Source: Isoetes taiwanensis (taxonomy: Eukaryota; Streptophyta; Lycopodiopsida; Isoetales; Isoetaceae). From it: DNA of 64,000 bases. Numbering within the stretch: position 1 is the stretch's first letter; each line of letters opens with the position of its first letter. A program made the translations under genes and the position numbers. Positions 34,321 through 46,229 of this stretch are shown piece by piece. The stretch covers positions 7,984,563 to 8,048,562 of the forward strand of contig JAJEKV010000020.1 of the NCBI GenBank assembly GCA_021234155.1, written 5' to 3'. The notes under the pieces were generated by a model. That model did not search any database and was not told where the DNA came from. It worked only from the letters and a program-made list of their open reading frames with translations.

Positions 34321-34759
34321 GGAATTTTGATTAAAAAAAATATATATATTTAATATTATTCAATATGATTTAACGGACAGTTAATATTCATATTCAAAAT
34401 TAATAAATATTTAATATAAATAAATATTTAGTAATATTTATTAATATTAATATTAAATAGTATTAATAAATATTAAATATGAACAAAATAAATTGAGAAT
34501 AAATATTTAAAAATTTAAAAATTCGAAAAATAGAAACAAATATTGATTAAATTATATTAATGGTAGATAAGCATTATTGTTTAATATGTAATTAAATGTT
34601 TAATAAATCTAAGAATAAAAAAATAGAATCGAGCATAAAATTAACATAACAAAAAAATCACAAATAATAAGAACAAAGCATAAAAAATTTAAATTGAATT
34701 CAATTAATATATTTCACAATGTAATTTGCACATTACAAAATATATTAAGTCTTTAGTTG

Positions 34760-36190
34760 TTGCTCTCTTCTTCTTCTTCTTCATTGGCTTCGTCTTCATT
34801 TACCTGCATTATATTGTATCGCAACAATTAGTTCATTGTAGTCACAAATAATTATCTAATGAATGATACACACTTCCCCCCTTTCACGCGCAGCGGCGTA
34901 CTGGATGGCCGCATGACTGCCTTTTTTGAAGGCCCTTTCGCGTTCATCTTTAGCGGCCGGGCGACCGACAAATGGCGCTGGTGAGAATGAGCACCAAAAC
35001 TAATGTTAGTGTTCAACTTCGAGAACCTACATTATAAACCAAATTTATACTTACAAATAGCTTATCCGTAAAAGCCATAACCGCCGGACCAGGTCTTATT
35101 GGCACTATGGTCGCCACTTGCTTCGTCGTACCTCTCGCGTCAGTATGCCTTTGTTCTAGCTTCCCCTTTCTTTGATAATATGTTGGCCTTCAAACACTAC
35201 AATGCAATACAAGGACTTAGTCCACATGGCATCATCTAATTATCGACTCATGGGAGAGATGATGTACTTGAAATGCCTCATTAGTCAACCCGGATAGGTC
35301 ATTGCCACTTCCTCTATCGAGACTCCTGTAGCTTTGGCAAGAGCTTTCAGCTGCTTCTTCTGATTACCTCTGCAAAATATAAATAAAATATGAGTACAAT
35401 GAGGTTATAATGAAGAACGAAAGAGCCTAATACCTGGTGGCTTTAACATGTTTACCCTGCTTTGAACAAACCTCCCTCCATGAGATCTCTCCTGACTTGA
35501 GCTCGGGATATTCTGCTTCTAAAAGCTCCTTGATCCTCTCTTTTCCTCATCATAGGCTCCCCGAGTTCCATTCACCCTTGTGGACGTTATGGCAAACGCT
35601 ATTTGTGACACTATTAGCCATCTTCCAAAAATTGTCGCCATCTGCAGTGCTGTGGCGCGGCAACTTCTTGCTACTACACTCAACATACGACTAACATATG
35701 AATATGTGTTAGTGAACAAAAAAGGGCATAATTCAAGATGAACTCACTCATATTGAAAGAGATGCCTTCGTGGAGGTGGTGCGGTGGTGCCGATCTTTAT
35801 GAGCTTGAAGAGGAATTGCGTCCACTCCGGCGTAAACGGCGGTCGGCGCCTCCTTCGTGGGGTTCATTCTCCTCGTGCTCGGGACGGGCCCAAGATTGAA
35901 TTACGAAGGAGTGTATGAGCTATGGCGTGGAGGTCATGGGCGCCCGACCTCCGCCTACTTTGTTCAACAACTGTGCGCGCAATCTCCCATTTCTGGGCGA
36001 CATCCCGAATTGCAAGGCATTCCACCTATCTTCGGGTTATCGCCTGATTGATATCTCGGAGTTCCACTCTCTCCGTCTTCCCGCTGGATCGCGAGGTCCT
36101 TTTCCGCTCTTACGGTGGTGGTGAGAAGAAGATCCGCCCATAACCACGCGACGGCGAACATTATGCATAGGAAAAGAAGGGCGAACCGCA
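34760..36190 (-). pseudogene. CACTA-associated plant transposase-like gene remnant
   Basis: Minus-strand pieces: at about 36190-35990 a basic, Arg-rich stretch; at 35620-35440 VCHNVHKGEWNSGSL then LLEAEYPELKSGEISWREVC and KQGKHVKATR ending in a GTATTA donor; at 35380-35300 QKKQLKALAKATGVSIEEVA; then LTNEAFQVHHLSHE; and at 34795-34755 an acidic Glu-rich end. This is the look of the second (non-tnp2) protein often coded by plant CACTA elements. Several frame changes and stops show it is dead. Function in the family is transposition-related but not well defined. Confidence 0.5.
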
Positions 36191-36810
36191 TTTACACGCT
36201 ACATTTAAAAACATTAGAACGTTAAAAAATAAATGGTTAACTTACATTTTATCCTAGAAAAAATCCATACCAAATCCACACAATGGTGGAGGTGGCGGTG
36301 GTGGCGAGCTAAACCCGAACGACCAACCGCCTCTTAAAGGCCTTTGCGGGTTTAGGGTCATCAATAATGCTACCAAACCACGCGAGAAGTAAAGTTGTGA
36401 ACAATAGATATGCCATCGTGCCGCATCCCATGGTTCTTTGGACATGTGCAAAAAAAACTTGCAAGTTATTTATATGGAGTCGATGAATAACATAGTAGGA
36501 AAGCAACAAATGTTAGCAACATGGGAAGTTCATTACAAAACATTGGGATTTGAATAATTAAAAGTGTCTTTATATATTTGGTTATTAGACAATTAAAAAA
36601 TTTAATACTCTTAAACATGGCAAGATATACAATATTGTATTCATTATTTGAGTTGTGACAACAACAATTTTGACATCTCCAAGGCATCCATGCACTTCAT
36701 GTGTCGTCTTTGTCTCACAACCATGGTAGAAGATATTCCAACACTTTGTAAGGCTTCAACAACTTCGAAGCTTTGGGTCGTGATGAGAATACGTCTTCAA
36801 TGTAGGCACA

Positions 36811-37673
36811 TCATTCTTGTTTTTGCTCCTCCAACTTGTCAAGGCGTCGTTGGTACATATGGGTTGGATTAATCCATTGGGCATTGTTGTTATTATTAAA
36901 CCACTCCATTAAATCGATAGCTTGCACGAAATCCGTAAGCATCTCATAAATATATCCCAATGCATAGACATCATGAATTTCGTGTCCCCATACACGATCA
37001 TCATCCTTTGATTTCTCAAACACGTTTCCTCTAACCATGGATATTTTGCTTGTCCATCCAGAAAGTAAGTCACCGACACTTCAACAAGGGACGACGCTCT
37101 TTGGCGTAAAATGAATTGCATTGTCCCAATCACCAATGGCCACCCACACATTTTGGTGCTCATCATCAAAATGTAATTTGACTCTCTTGCAATTAAGCTT
37201 TGTGTGAGTGAAGTGGCCTTTGTGGATCTCAACGACACCTTACGCTGGGGCAAGAGCTATCTCCGGAACATCTTGATATACAACTCGCATTTTGCTCCTA
37301 AGTTCAGCCTATGTGTTTGTCGGTTCTTCTTGGCACTCTAGCAATTGCATTTGACCATCTTCTAAAACGTGACAAGTTATTAGGTAAATAGTCAAACAAG
37401 TGTGCAAGTGTCTCTCCATTCATGAAAGGTAGAATCACCATTGGCCCTATGGTATCCCCACTAGAGCTAGCAACTTCATATGCAAGTCCAATGGATGTAG
37501 CCAAAGCGGGGATCGCGGGCTCTTGAAGCGTATGTATCTTTGAGCCATCTCATACGTCTACGCCCTATCTTTGCCCTTGAAAACCCATCCACTTTGTATA
37601 GCTCATCATCTTGGAAGTGTTGTGTTCCGTTGATCTTGATTGGATAATGCGCGATGTGTTGGTTTCTCCTCAA
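36811..37673 (-). pseudogene. Possible protein-kinase-like fragment
   Basis: Read from 37673 down: a basic stretch (GFSRAKIGRRRMRWLKDTYA), then IGLAYEVASSSGDTIGPMVI, LPFMNGETLAHLFDYL, later VKLHFDDEHQNVWVAIGDWD and DVYALGYIYEMLTDF. The order resembles kinase subdomains V (hinge), VII (here GDW in place of DFG) and IX (DVYALGY). No clear HRD loop is seen and two frame changes occur (near 37490 and 37050). I regard it as a captured kinase-like gene piece, tentative; it could be another transposon protein. From 37674 to 38519 nothing could be assigned, apart from a poly-T run at 38308-38326. Confidence 0.35.
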
Positions 37674-38534
37674 TAAAGCGTATCACATCCACGGCCTCTA
37701 CGGGCATGGGATCAACAAAGATTGATGTGTTCATGTGATTCTCCAAAGAAAAGTTGGGCTTGCTAGGCCTGCTCCACTAGAGCTTCCCCACGATGCAAAG
37801 CATTTTTAATTACCTCCAGCGGCGTGCATTGAGATCCGCAATGATGTTCTTGTGATCCAAACGCCGCTTCTTTGAGGAATTCCATGAAGCTACCCATTCC
37901 TTGACACGAGCCTCGGCATTGGGACTTTTAAGCTTTGACAGAATGCTTCAAACATGTCTTCGGTTCATCCATGGGGTTTCCAATCATTGGCTTTACATGT
38001 GTGTCAAGGAGAGAAGTCAACATTTCTTCTTGACACGGCCATTTTGTGCTAACTCAAATTGGCACTTCCTTTTCACTGTCGACAAAATGGTCGACCGTTG
38101 ACCGGTTTGCATCTCCCGGTCGGGACTTTCGTTAGCATATCTCATTTATGACCATGCGTCTAATCTCACTAATCATTAGTGTCTTCACAGTCGGGGCCAT
38201 ACCTACAAACCAATTTAGATTCATTAATCTTGCTTTGTGACTTTTTTCAAACCTTCATTATGAATCTTTACCTACTTTCTTAAGAGTTAGTTTCCTTTTT
38301 AATTTTTTTTTTTTTTTTTTTTTTTTTAAACCAACTATTTAAATTTTTTTCTTGCTCTTAACCACTCCACATCAGTGTTTCTTTGACATCCCTAACATCT
38401 TTAAAAAACAACATTCTTAACTAGAAACCCGAAAATCAATAATGCAATGTTTTTCAAAAACCCTGCCCTTGTCCAATCCCGTAAAGATTTCTATTTATTG
38501 ATATATTAATAAAAAAAATAAACAAGAGTAGGGA

Positions 38535-38865
38535 GGTGAGCTTGGACCCGAACACCTAGTCTTCTCCCACTCAAGGCGGAGCCGACCATGCCCTTGTCCA
38601 AGTCTCCCCAAATTTTTCTAAACTAAATACATTAATCAATAAAATTACAAGAGTAAACGGTGAGCTTGGACCCGGAACACCTAGTCTTCTCCACTCAAGG
38701 CGGAGCCGACCATGCCCTTGTCCAAGTCTCCCCAATTTTTTCTAAACTAAATACATTAATCAATAAAATTACAAGAGTAAACGGTGAGCTTGGAACCGGA
38801 ACACCTAGTCTTCTCCACTCAAGGCGAGCCGACCATGCCCTTTGTCCAAGTCTCCCCAAGTTTTT
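38535..38865 (+). repeat. ~125-bp tandem repeat, three units
   Basis: Three units begin GTGAGCTTGGACCCGGAACA and contain CTAGTCTTCTCCACTCAAGG and CGACCATGCCCTTGTCCAAG (starts near 38535, 38661 and 38784). A related pair with the core CCCGATACATCTAGTC and GACCAGTACCTT lies at 59710-59900 near the other end of the same element. Confidence 0.9.
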
Positions 38866-39175
38866 TTTTACCCTAAATAAAACATTAAAATTTTATTCTC
38901 CTACTCAAACTCAAATTCTTACCTAGAATGTCTTGAAATGCAAAAATCGATTTCCAAGAGCTTACGATTTTGTTATTAGTGTACATGCAAAAAAATAAAG
39001 GCATTCAATAATTAGAAAACTTACATAAATAAAGAAATAAATAAAAAAAACAAAAAACAAAAAGACGATTCACGTTGAAAAGATCATTGACATTAAAACT
39101 ATTTACATTGTTAATTAAAAAGAACTATATATTGACATGTAAAAAATGAAAATAAAAAAAAAGGAAGAATATAAA

Positions 39176-39262
39176 AAGAAGGGGCCTCGTCTTTCAACGA
39201 CGTCCCCTTCTTGTAATAAAAAATAGAGGAAGAACGGGCCTCGTCTTTCAACGACGTCCTTC
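39176..39262 (+). repeat. Duplicated GGCCTCGTCTTTCAACGACGTCC unit
   Basis: GGGCCTCGTCTTTCAACGAC occurs at about 39182 and 39236, giving two more copies of the TTCAACGACG half-motif immediately before the GAA microsatellite. Confidence 0.85.
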
Positions 39263-39280
39263 TTCCATGGAAAAAAAATA

Positions 39281-39424
39281 GAAGAGGAAGAAGAAGAAGA
39301 AGAAGAAGAAGAAGAAGAAGAAGAAGAAGAAGAAGAAGAAGAAGAAGAAGAAGAAGAAGAAGAAGAAGAAGAAGAAGAAGAAGAAGAAGAAGAAGAAGAA
39401 GAAGAAGAAGAAGAAGAAGAAGAA
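39281..39424 (+). repeat. (GAA)n microsatellite
   Basis: An almost pure AGA/GAA run of about 140 bp marks the left border of the first copy of the 2.7-kb duplication. The poly-Phe open frame on the minus strand is an artefact of it. Confidence 0.97.
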
Positions 39425-42165
39425 ACTCTTCTCTAATTTTTTAATGGCGTATGGCCTATATGGCAGACAAATGCTTAAATATGCATCTAATATATGAGTT
39501 ATGTACATAATAGGTTTAGGGCCAATTTGGCTTTTGGAAATGCAAAATGACTTAGTGCATACTACAATTTTAGCTGAGGGCGTCTATAGAGCCATGAGTC
39601 TATAGAGCCATGACTGCCATAATACTAGATGTGTTGCTTGGTCGGCAGAGCCACATTGCATGTTTCACTAGATGTAAGCTGAAAAATAATTTGGAAAATC
39701 CAAACTAAGGTAGATATACCAGGCTTTTTGCAAAAGCAGTGTGGCATCACATGACAAGGGGATGTTATAGACAAATAAAGGAATCCCATGTGTGAATATG
39801 ACATTCGATATGGAAATTCATACAAAAAATTTCATGTGCATCTTGCTTGTGAATTTTGGCATGTAAAGGTTGGATTAATTCCATGGAGATGACTATAGTG
39901 CTTATTGGAAGGGATGTGTACCTTCAATGTTAGAACACTAATTAATGGTACGTTGAAACCATACAAAAATGTAAATATGCAACTTGATAGCTATCTTTAG
40001 ACGTACACTCAAATGTATAGCACATTAAATGAATTTTGATGCTTTCAAAAAATATTGTACTATCTATGTTGACTTTTTAACAAATTGAAATTATGGCAAA
40101 CATTAGAAGGCACACTTTGCCTTAAGGAATAAGTTTGGGTTTGCTTAAAAATGATTTGTTGCCTATTGTCCTTTTAAGGACTTTGTGGCATAATAACCAT
40201 GGCCGACATAGCCATGAAAGGGCCTATCTTTTTCTGACTTTGAGCAAATAAAGAGCTGCATATACCTTTTTCCGACTTTGAGCAAATAAAGAGCTCGATA
40301 TATGTTTGGGTAATAGAAGCATTTGGGGCTTTTCTTTGTAACTTTTATGGCCGCTAAAGACTGGCCGCATGACATAGTTTTACCGCCCAAAAGGCCTTAT
40401 TTGCTTGCTCTAAGATAATAGAGCAAGGATCGTGACTGCAGTTCGTGGCCATTATGCAGATGTTCCATGCACATGGATAGAGCCAAGCTGTTAAAAAAAA
40501 GGGGGATTACATGCCGATAAGCACTTCTGCCTTAAATGGCTTCGCCAAATGCTTACATACAGCTTTTTGATCTGAGACAAAGGTGCAATCTTTGCCTAAA
40601 TGGTTATGTATAAATAACTTGATATGCCTTTTGGCAAAATCGTGGCATGTTAATCTGCTCTTAGATGGATTCTACAGGAAGTATAGAAAAGAATGTCATT
40701 GCTTGCCACGGAAAAATTCGTGCTTGCCAGGATCGCCATAGCTTGCCAGGTAAAAAGCTTGATTTTTCAGAAAAGAAATTTAAGAGATCCTTGTTATGCC
40801 TTGTTATGATTGAGAACACTGGTTGCTCTGAACTTTTGCAAAAAAACAGGTTGAAAATGTTTGTAGATAGTGCATATATGCTTTTTGACAAGCATGCTTT
40901 TGGCATTTCTCCATCCATCCTTTTATGGAAGATCTGAAACGAGTTGGGCCACTTCATCATAATGGTGGCTGGGCAAATGCAAATTGTTGCAGTATGAATG
41001 CAATAATCAGGTTAGATAAAATAATATTTGATTTCGTGCATAATATTTTGAAAAATGCTTTTCTCATAGCATTAGAAAATCCATTTGAAATGTATACGCA
41101 GCTTTGGATAATGCTTTTCTTACAACAAAGAAAAAGCCATCTGATATATGCACATCATGTAATAGGCAAGAAGGCAAGAAGTCTTCGGATGTCCTGTGGA
41201 GAGCTTTTCACATAATGCTGCTGGTGCTTATTCTCTAAATTTTATAAGAGTAGCTATCAAGGCATCAAGCCAAAAATACGCATAGAAACTTGAGGCGAAA
41301 ATATTCAGGTTCTATCTTATGTTCAAATTGCACATTTCCTCCTTGAATCTAGAGATCTTAAGCCTTAAAATTGTAGATGTTAAATGATAAATTGTTGTAA
41401 TACTAGTTCTACTCTATTTGTTGGAAACTGTATCATTATACGTGATCTACATAGAAGGAAAAATGATTTCAATTTTGATGGATATATTTTGTAAAACGTA
41501 TTATGAGAGATCTTAAACTTTATGCCATACTACTAATCTAAACTTTATGGTCTAAGCTTTATGGGAAGTTTTGAAACTAAGATTCCATTATTCTGTCTTG
41601 CTAACGTCACCTCAGGGCAAAAGGATACAATTGGTGATCAGTGATAAACTGAGAGACCCAATGTACCTTTTGGCCCTTGCACATTTACCGTTTTCACGCT
41701 AATTGTGTATTGATTGGCTGCAGGTACGGGTTCTCTCCTCCAATTGTCTCTTATTTGCTGTTAGGGTTGGCGTTAACGTGGAGATGGAATTACTGGAAGC
41801 GTAACTAAAGCTACATTTATTTTGTAACTCTACTTTTTTCCTTGACACATAGATGAGAATAATTTACAGGAATACTTTGTCTTTATTTTTATCATACATA
41901 GGAATAATCTACAATAATATTTTATGTCTCTACTTTGATCATACATGGTTACAATCTACAGATTTAATAGATCTTCTAAAATAATGCTTTGCTACTTTAC
42001 TATTCTATTTTCATATCTTTAGGTAATGTGCCTTCCAGTTGTGGCCTGGGTAACGCCAGGATGGATATGTGTTGGGTAATCTTTACCTTGAACGAATACG
42101 GTTTAGTAAATTGTTTTTACTATAATCTGTTAGTAGTCCTGGTGAAGATGTGTCGAAGAAGAATT
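39425..42165 (+). repeat. 2.7-kb direct repeat, copy A
   Basis: From AAACTCTTCT through CTGGTGAAGATGTGTCGAAG this segment repeats as copy B (42735-45405) at an offset of 3245 bp over most of its length. Differences are small indels and scattered substitutions. It holds no protein I can recognise; the longest frames (for example 40661-40960 and 40925-41215) are duplicated with it and are interrupted differently in each copy. It may be part of a gene-like or transposon-like insert. Confidence 0.92.
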
Positions 42166-42604
42166 CGTGACTTCCATTTGCTGGAGATATCTGGCATGCA
42201 CAATTGGTTGGTCTTACCTGTTTAAATTTCAGATATCTTTACTTTCTCATATTTTGATGGAGGTATCTTTTTCAAAATCCTGATGGAGCTATCTGGCAAA
42301 TGAATCTCTTATACAAGCCAGGTTAGTTTGTATATTATTTCCTTTTTATAAGAATTTAAGTTTTGATAGCAGATGTTATCATAAATACTATAACAGGTTG
42401 TCCATGGTACTTAGGGCCCATCGTGCCCCATGTACCTCATAATTATAAAACCCTGATAATTTGTCAGGTCTTGAACTAGTCCATTGTGCTAGTTCTCAAA
42501 TTATCTGCTACAGCGGATATGGTATTTGGTCCACTGCACCTTATACTATTTCAAATACAGATGATACAAGAACTTGATATCGAGCTAAAAAGATTCTTTG
42601 AATC

Positions 42605-42673
42605 GTTTTTTTTCAGGTAAGGAAGTAGGACCCCTCTTTTATAAGGGGGTCCTACTTTCCTTGTAAAAAAAGA
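42605..42673. repeat. Near-perfect 69-bp hairpin between the direct repeats
   Basis: AAGGAAGTAGGACCCCTC pairs with AAGGGGGTCCTACTTTCCTT around a short TTTTAT loop, with flanking T and A runs that extend the stem. It sits about 60 bp before copy B of the 2.7-kb repeat. A foldback element or miRNA-like precursor is possible; nothing decides. Confidence 0.85.
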
Positions 42674-42734
42674 GGTATCCTACATCCCGAGGGAGGGATT
42701 GTGGGAGAAGAAGAAGAAGAAGAAGAAGAAGGAG

Positions 42735-45405
42735 AAACTCTTCTTCATTTATTTTAATGGCGTATGCCTTATATGACAGACAAATGCTTAAATATTCATC
42801 TCACATATGAGTTATGTAATTTTAGCTGAGGGCGTCTATAGAGCCATGACTGCCATAAGACTAGATGGGTTGCTGGGTCGGTAGAGCCACAATGCATGTT
42901 TCACTAGATGTAAGCTGAAAAATAATTTGTCAGATCCAATCTAAGGTAGAAATACCACTTTTTGCAAAAAGACAAGTTGAGAGTTCGGCATCACATGGCA
43001 AGTGGATGTTATATGACTAATTATACAAATAAAAGAATCCCATGTCTGAATATGACATTCAATATGGAAAATTAATACAAAAAATTCATGTGCATCTTGC
43101 TTGTGAATTTTTAACATTTAAATGTTGGATTAAGTCTATGGAGATGACTATAGTGCTTATTGGAAGGGATGTGTACCTCCAACTAATTAATGGTACGTTG
43201 GAACCATGCAAAAAGGTAAATATGCAACTTGGATAGCTATCTTTAGACATACACTCAAAATGTATAGCACATTAAATGAATTTTGATGCTTTCAAAAAAT
43301 ATTGTACTATCTATGTTGACTTTTAACAAATTGAAATTATGGCAAACCTTAGAAGGCACGCTTTGCCTTAAGGAATAAGTTTGGGTTTGCTTAAAATGAT
43401 TTGTTGCCTATTGTCCTTTTAAGGACTTTGTGGCATAATAACCATGGCCGACATAGCCATGAAAGGGCCTATCTTTTTCTGACTTTGAGCAAATAAAGAG
43501 CTGCATATACCTTTTTCCGACTTTGAGCAAATAAAGAGCTCGATATATGTTTGGGTAATAGAAGCATTTGGGGCTTTTCTTTGTAACTTTTATGGCCGCT
43601 AAAGACTGGCCGCATGACATAGTTTTACCGCCCAAAAGCCTTTTTTTGCTTGCTCTAAGATAATAGAGCAAGGATCGTGACTGCAGTTCGTGGCCATTAT
43701 GCAGATGTTCCATGCACATGGATAGAGCCAAGCTGTTAAAAAAGGGGGATTACATGCCGATAAGCACTTCTGCCTTTAAATGGCTTCGCCAAATGCTTAC
43801 ATACAAATTTTTGATCCGAGACAAAGGTGCAATCTTTGCCTAAATGGTTATGTATAAATAACTTGATATGCCTTTTGGCAAAATCGCGGCATGTTAATCT
43901 GCTCTTAGATGGATTCTACAGAAGTATAGAAAAGAATGTCATTGCTTGCCACGGAAAAAAATTCGGTGGCTTGCCGGGATCGCCATAGCTTGCCGTAAAA
44001 AGCTTGATTTTTCGTAAAAAGAAATTTAAGAGATCCTTGTTATGCCTTGTTATGATTGAGAACACTGGTTGCTCTGAACTTTTGCAAAAAAACAGGTTGA
44101 AAATGTTTGTAGATAGTGCATATATGCTTTTTGACAAGCATGCTTTTGGCATTTCTCCATCCATCCTTTTATGGAAGATCTGAAACGAGTTGGGCCACTT
44201 CATCATAATGGTGGCTGGGCAAATGCAAATTGTTGCAGTATGAATGCAATAATCAGGTTAGATAAAATAATATTTGATTTCGTGCATAATATTTTGAAAA
44301 ATGCTTTTCTCATAGCATTAGAAAATCCATTTGAAATGTATACGCAGCTTTGGATAATGCTTTTCTTACAACAAAGAAAAAGCCATCTGATATATGCACA
44401 TCATGTAATAGGCAAGAAGGCAAGAAGTCTTCGGATGTCCTGTGGAGAGCTTTTCACATAATGCTGCTGGTGCTTATTCTTTAAATTTTATAAGAGTAGC
44501 TACTGCGTGCATCAAGCGAAAATACGCACAGAAACTTGAGGCGAAATTATTCAGGTTCCTGCTTATGTTCAAATTGCACATTTCTTCCTTGAATCTAGAG
44601 ATCTTAAGCCTTAAGATTGTAGATGTTAAATGATAAATTGTTTTCATACTAGTTCTACTCTATTTGCTGGAAACTGTATCATTATACATGATCTACATAG
44701 AAGGAAAAATGATTTCAATTTTGACGGATATATTTTGTAAAACGTATTATGAGAGATCTTAAACTTTATGCCATACTACTAATCTAAGCTTTAAGGTCTA
44801 AACTTTATGGGAAGTTTTGAAACTAAGATTCCATTATTCTGTCTTGCTAACGTCACCTCAGGGCAAAAGGATACAATTGGTGATCAGTGATAAACTGAGA
44901 GACCCAATGTACCTTTTGGCCCTTGCACATTTACCGTTTTCACGCTAATTGTGTATTGATTGGCTGCAGGTACGGGTTCTCTCCTCCAATTGTCTCTTAT
45001 TTGCTGTTAGGGTTGGCGTTAACGTGGAGATGGAATTACTGGAAGCGTAACTAAAGCTACATTTATTTTGTAACTCTACTTTTTTCCTTGACACATAGAT
45101 GAGAATAATTTACAGGAATACTTTGTCTTTATTTTTATCATACATAGGAATAATCTACAATAATATTTTATGTCTCTACTTTGATCATACATGGTTACAA
45201 TCTACAGATTTAATAGATCTTCTAAAATAATGCTTTGCTACTTTACTATTCTATTTTCATATCTTTAGGTAATGTGCCTTCCAGTTGTGGCCTGGGTAAC
45301 GCCAGGATGGATATGTGTTGGGTAATCTTTACCTTGAACGAATACGGTTTAGTAAATTGTTTTTACTATAATCTGTTAGTAGTCCTGGTGAAGATGTGTC
45401 GAAGA
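42735..45405 (+). repeat. 2.7-kb direct repeat, copy B
   Basis: Second copy of the segment at 39425-42165, preceded by a short (GAA)n run at 42709-42732 and ending in GTCGAAGAAGAAGAAG, where copy A instead continues GTCGAAGAAGAATTCG. Both copies therefore begin and end at GAA-repeat DNA, which suggests unequal exchange or slippage between microsatellites. Confidence 0.92.
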
Positions 45406-45475
45406 AGAAGAAGAAGAAGAAGAAGAAGAAGAAGAAGAAGAAGAAGAAGAAGAAGAAGAAGAAGAAGAAGAAGAA
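45400..45475 (+). repeat. (GAA)n microsatellite
   Basis: About 25 AGA/GAA units at the right border of copy B, followed by loosely GAA-rich purine DNA to about 45620. The poly-Arg tail of the plus-strand frame here is an artefact. Confidence 0.95.
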
Positions 45476-45889
45476 AAAGGGAGATAGGAAAGAAAGATTG
45501 AATAGAATGAGAAAGTGGTGAAGAAGAAGAAGAAGAAAATGAATAGAAGATTGGAAGAACGGAAGATTAGAAGGAAGAAACCAATGATTGGAAGATCATT
45601 GGAAGAAGAAGGAGGAGGATTCGATTCATACTAATAAGAGGCGAAATGGATTGAAGAAAAACAAGGATGGAAAGAAGAGGAGGATAAAAATGGGATGGAT
45701 TGAAAACAAACAAGAAAAAACAAGAAGCCCTAAATCTATCAAACAACAAGCCTAATTCAAAAATAGAGTTGATTGATCCATTGAAATACCTTTGGATGCT
45801 TGCTTGAAGCTTGGAAAGGACCGCAAGGATGATCCGCGCCAAAAATCGCCACGAAAAACGCCCCTCCAAACGCTTAGAACCAAAAACTA

Positions 45890-46025
45890 GGGCGGCGAAA
45901 AGACGGCTCGCTTTTACGATAAAAAGTTACAGACGCCGTTGAACGACGCCGTGAGGTCGCTTTAACGACGCCTATCATAGTCGTTAAACGACGCCTATAA
46001 CGACGCCTTTTGTGTTAAACGACGT
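45890..46025. promoter_or_regulatory. Internal cluster of the CACTA palindromic motif
   Basis: ACGCCGTTGAACGACGCC near 45933 plus half-sites GTCGCTTTAACGACGCC, GTCGTTAAACGACGCC and GTTAAACGACGTG. The cluster lies just upstream of a minus-strand open frame starting near 45860 and just downstream of the Argonaute-like fragment, so it may mark a promoter or the border of an older inserted element. Confidence 0.75.
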
Positions 46026-46229
46026 GCCCTTTAAACATCTCCCCGCAAAAATCAATTTATTAAACATTTCAAAATCGATTTCTTAAACCAACATCCGCAC
46101 ACCTTTCAGATTGCGCCAACCCTACATTAAGAACACTTGCAACCGGGATTCGACACCATCCCCTCAAGTCCACAATACAATAAAATTTATTAAAATTGAA
46201 CCCGAAGCCGGGAGAGAACTATACATAGC

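Noticed and set aside
33568-34334. Plus-strand open frames over the CACTA left end
   Set aside because: They cross the transposon border and run through the subterminal motif repeats.
37304-37504. Similarity of the hinge region to animal receptor tyrosine kinases
   Set aside because: Only a short stretch (PMVILPFM) looks alike; the rest does not, and the context is a plant transposon.
39248-39508. Long poly-Phe open frame on the minus strand
   Set aside because: Direct translation of the GAA microsatellite; no coding value. The poly-Arg tail at 45235-45501 has the same cause.
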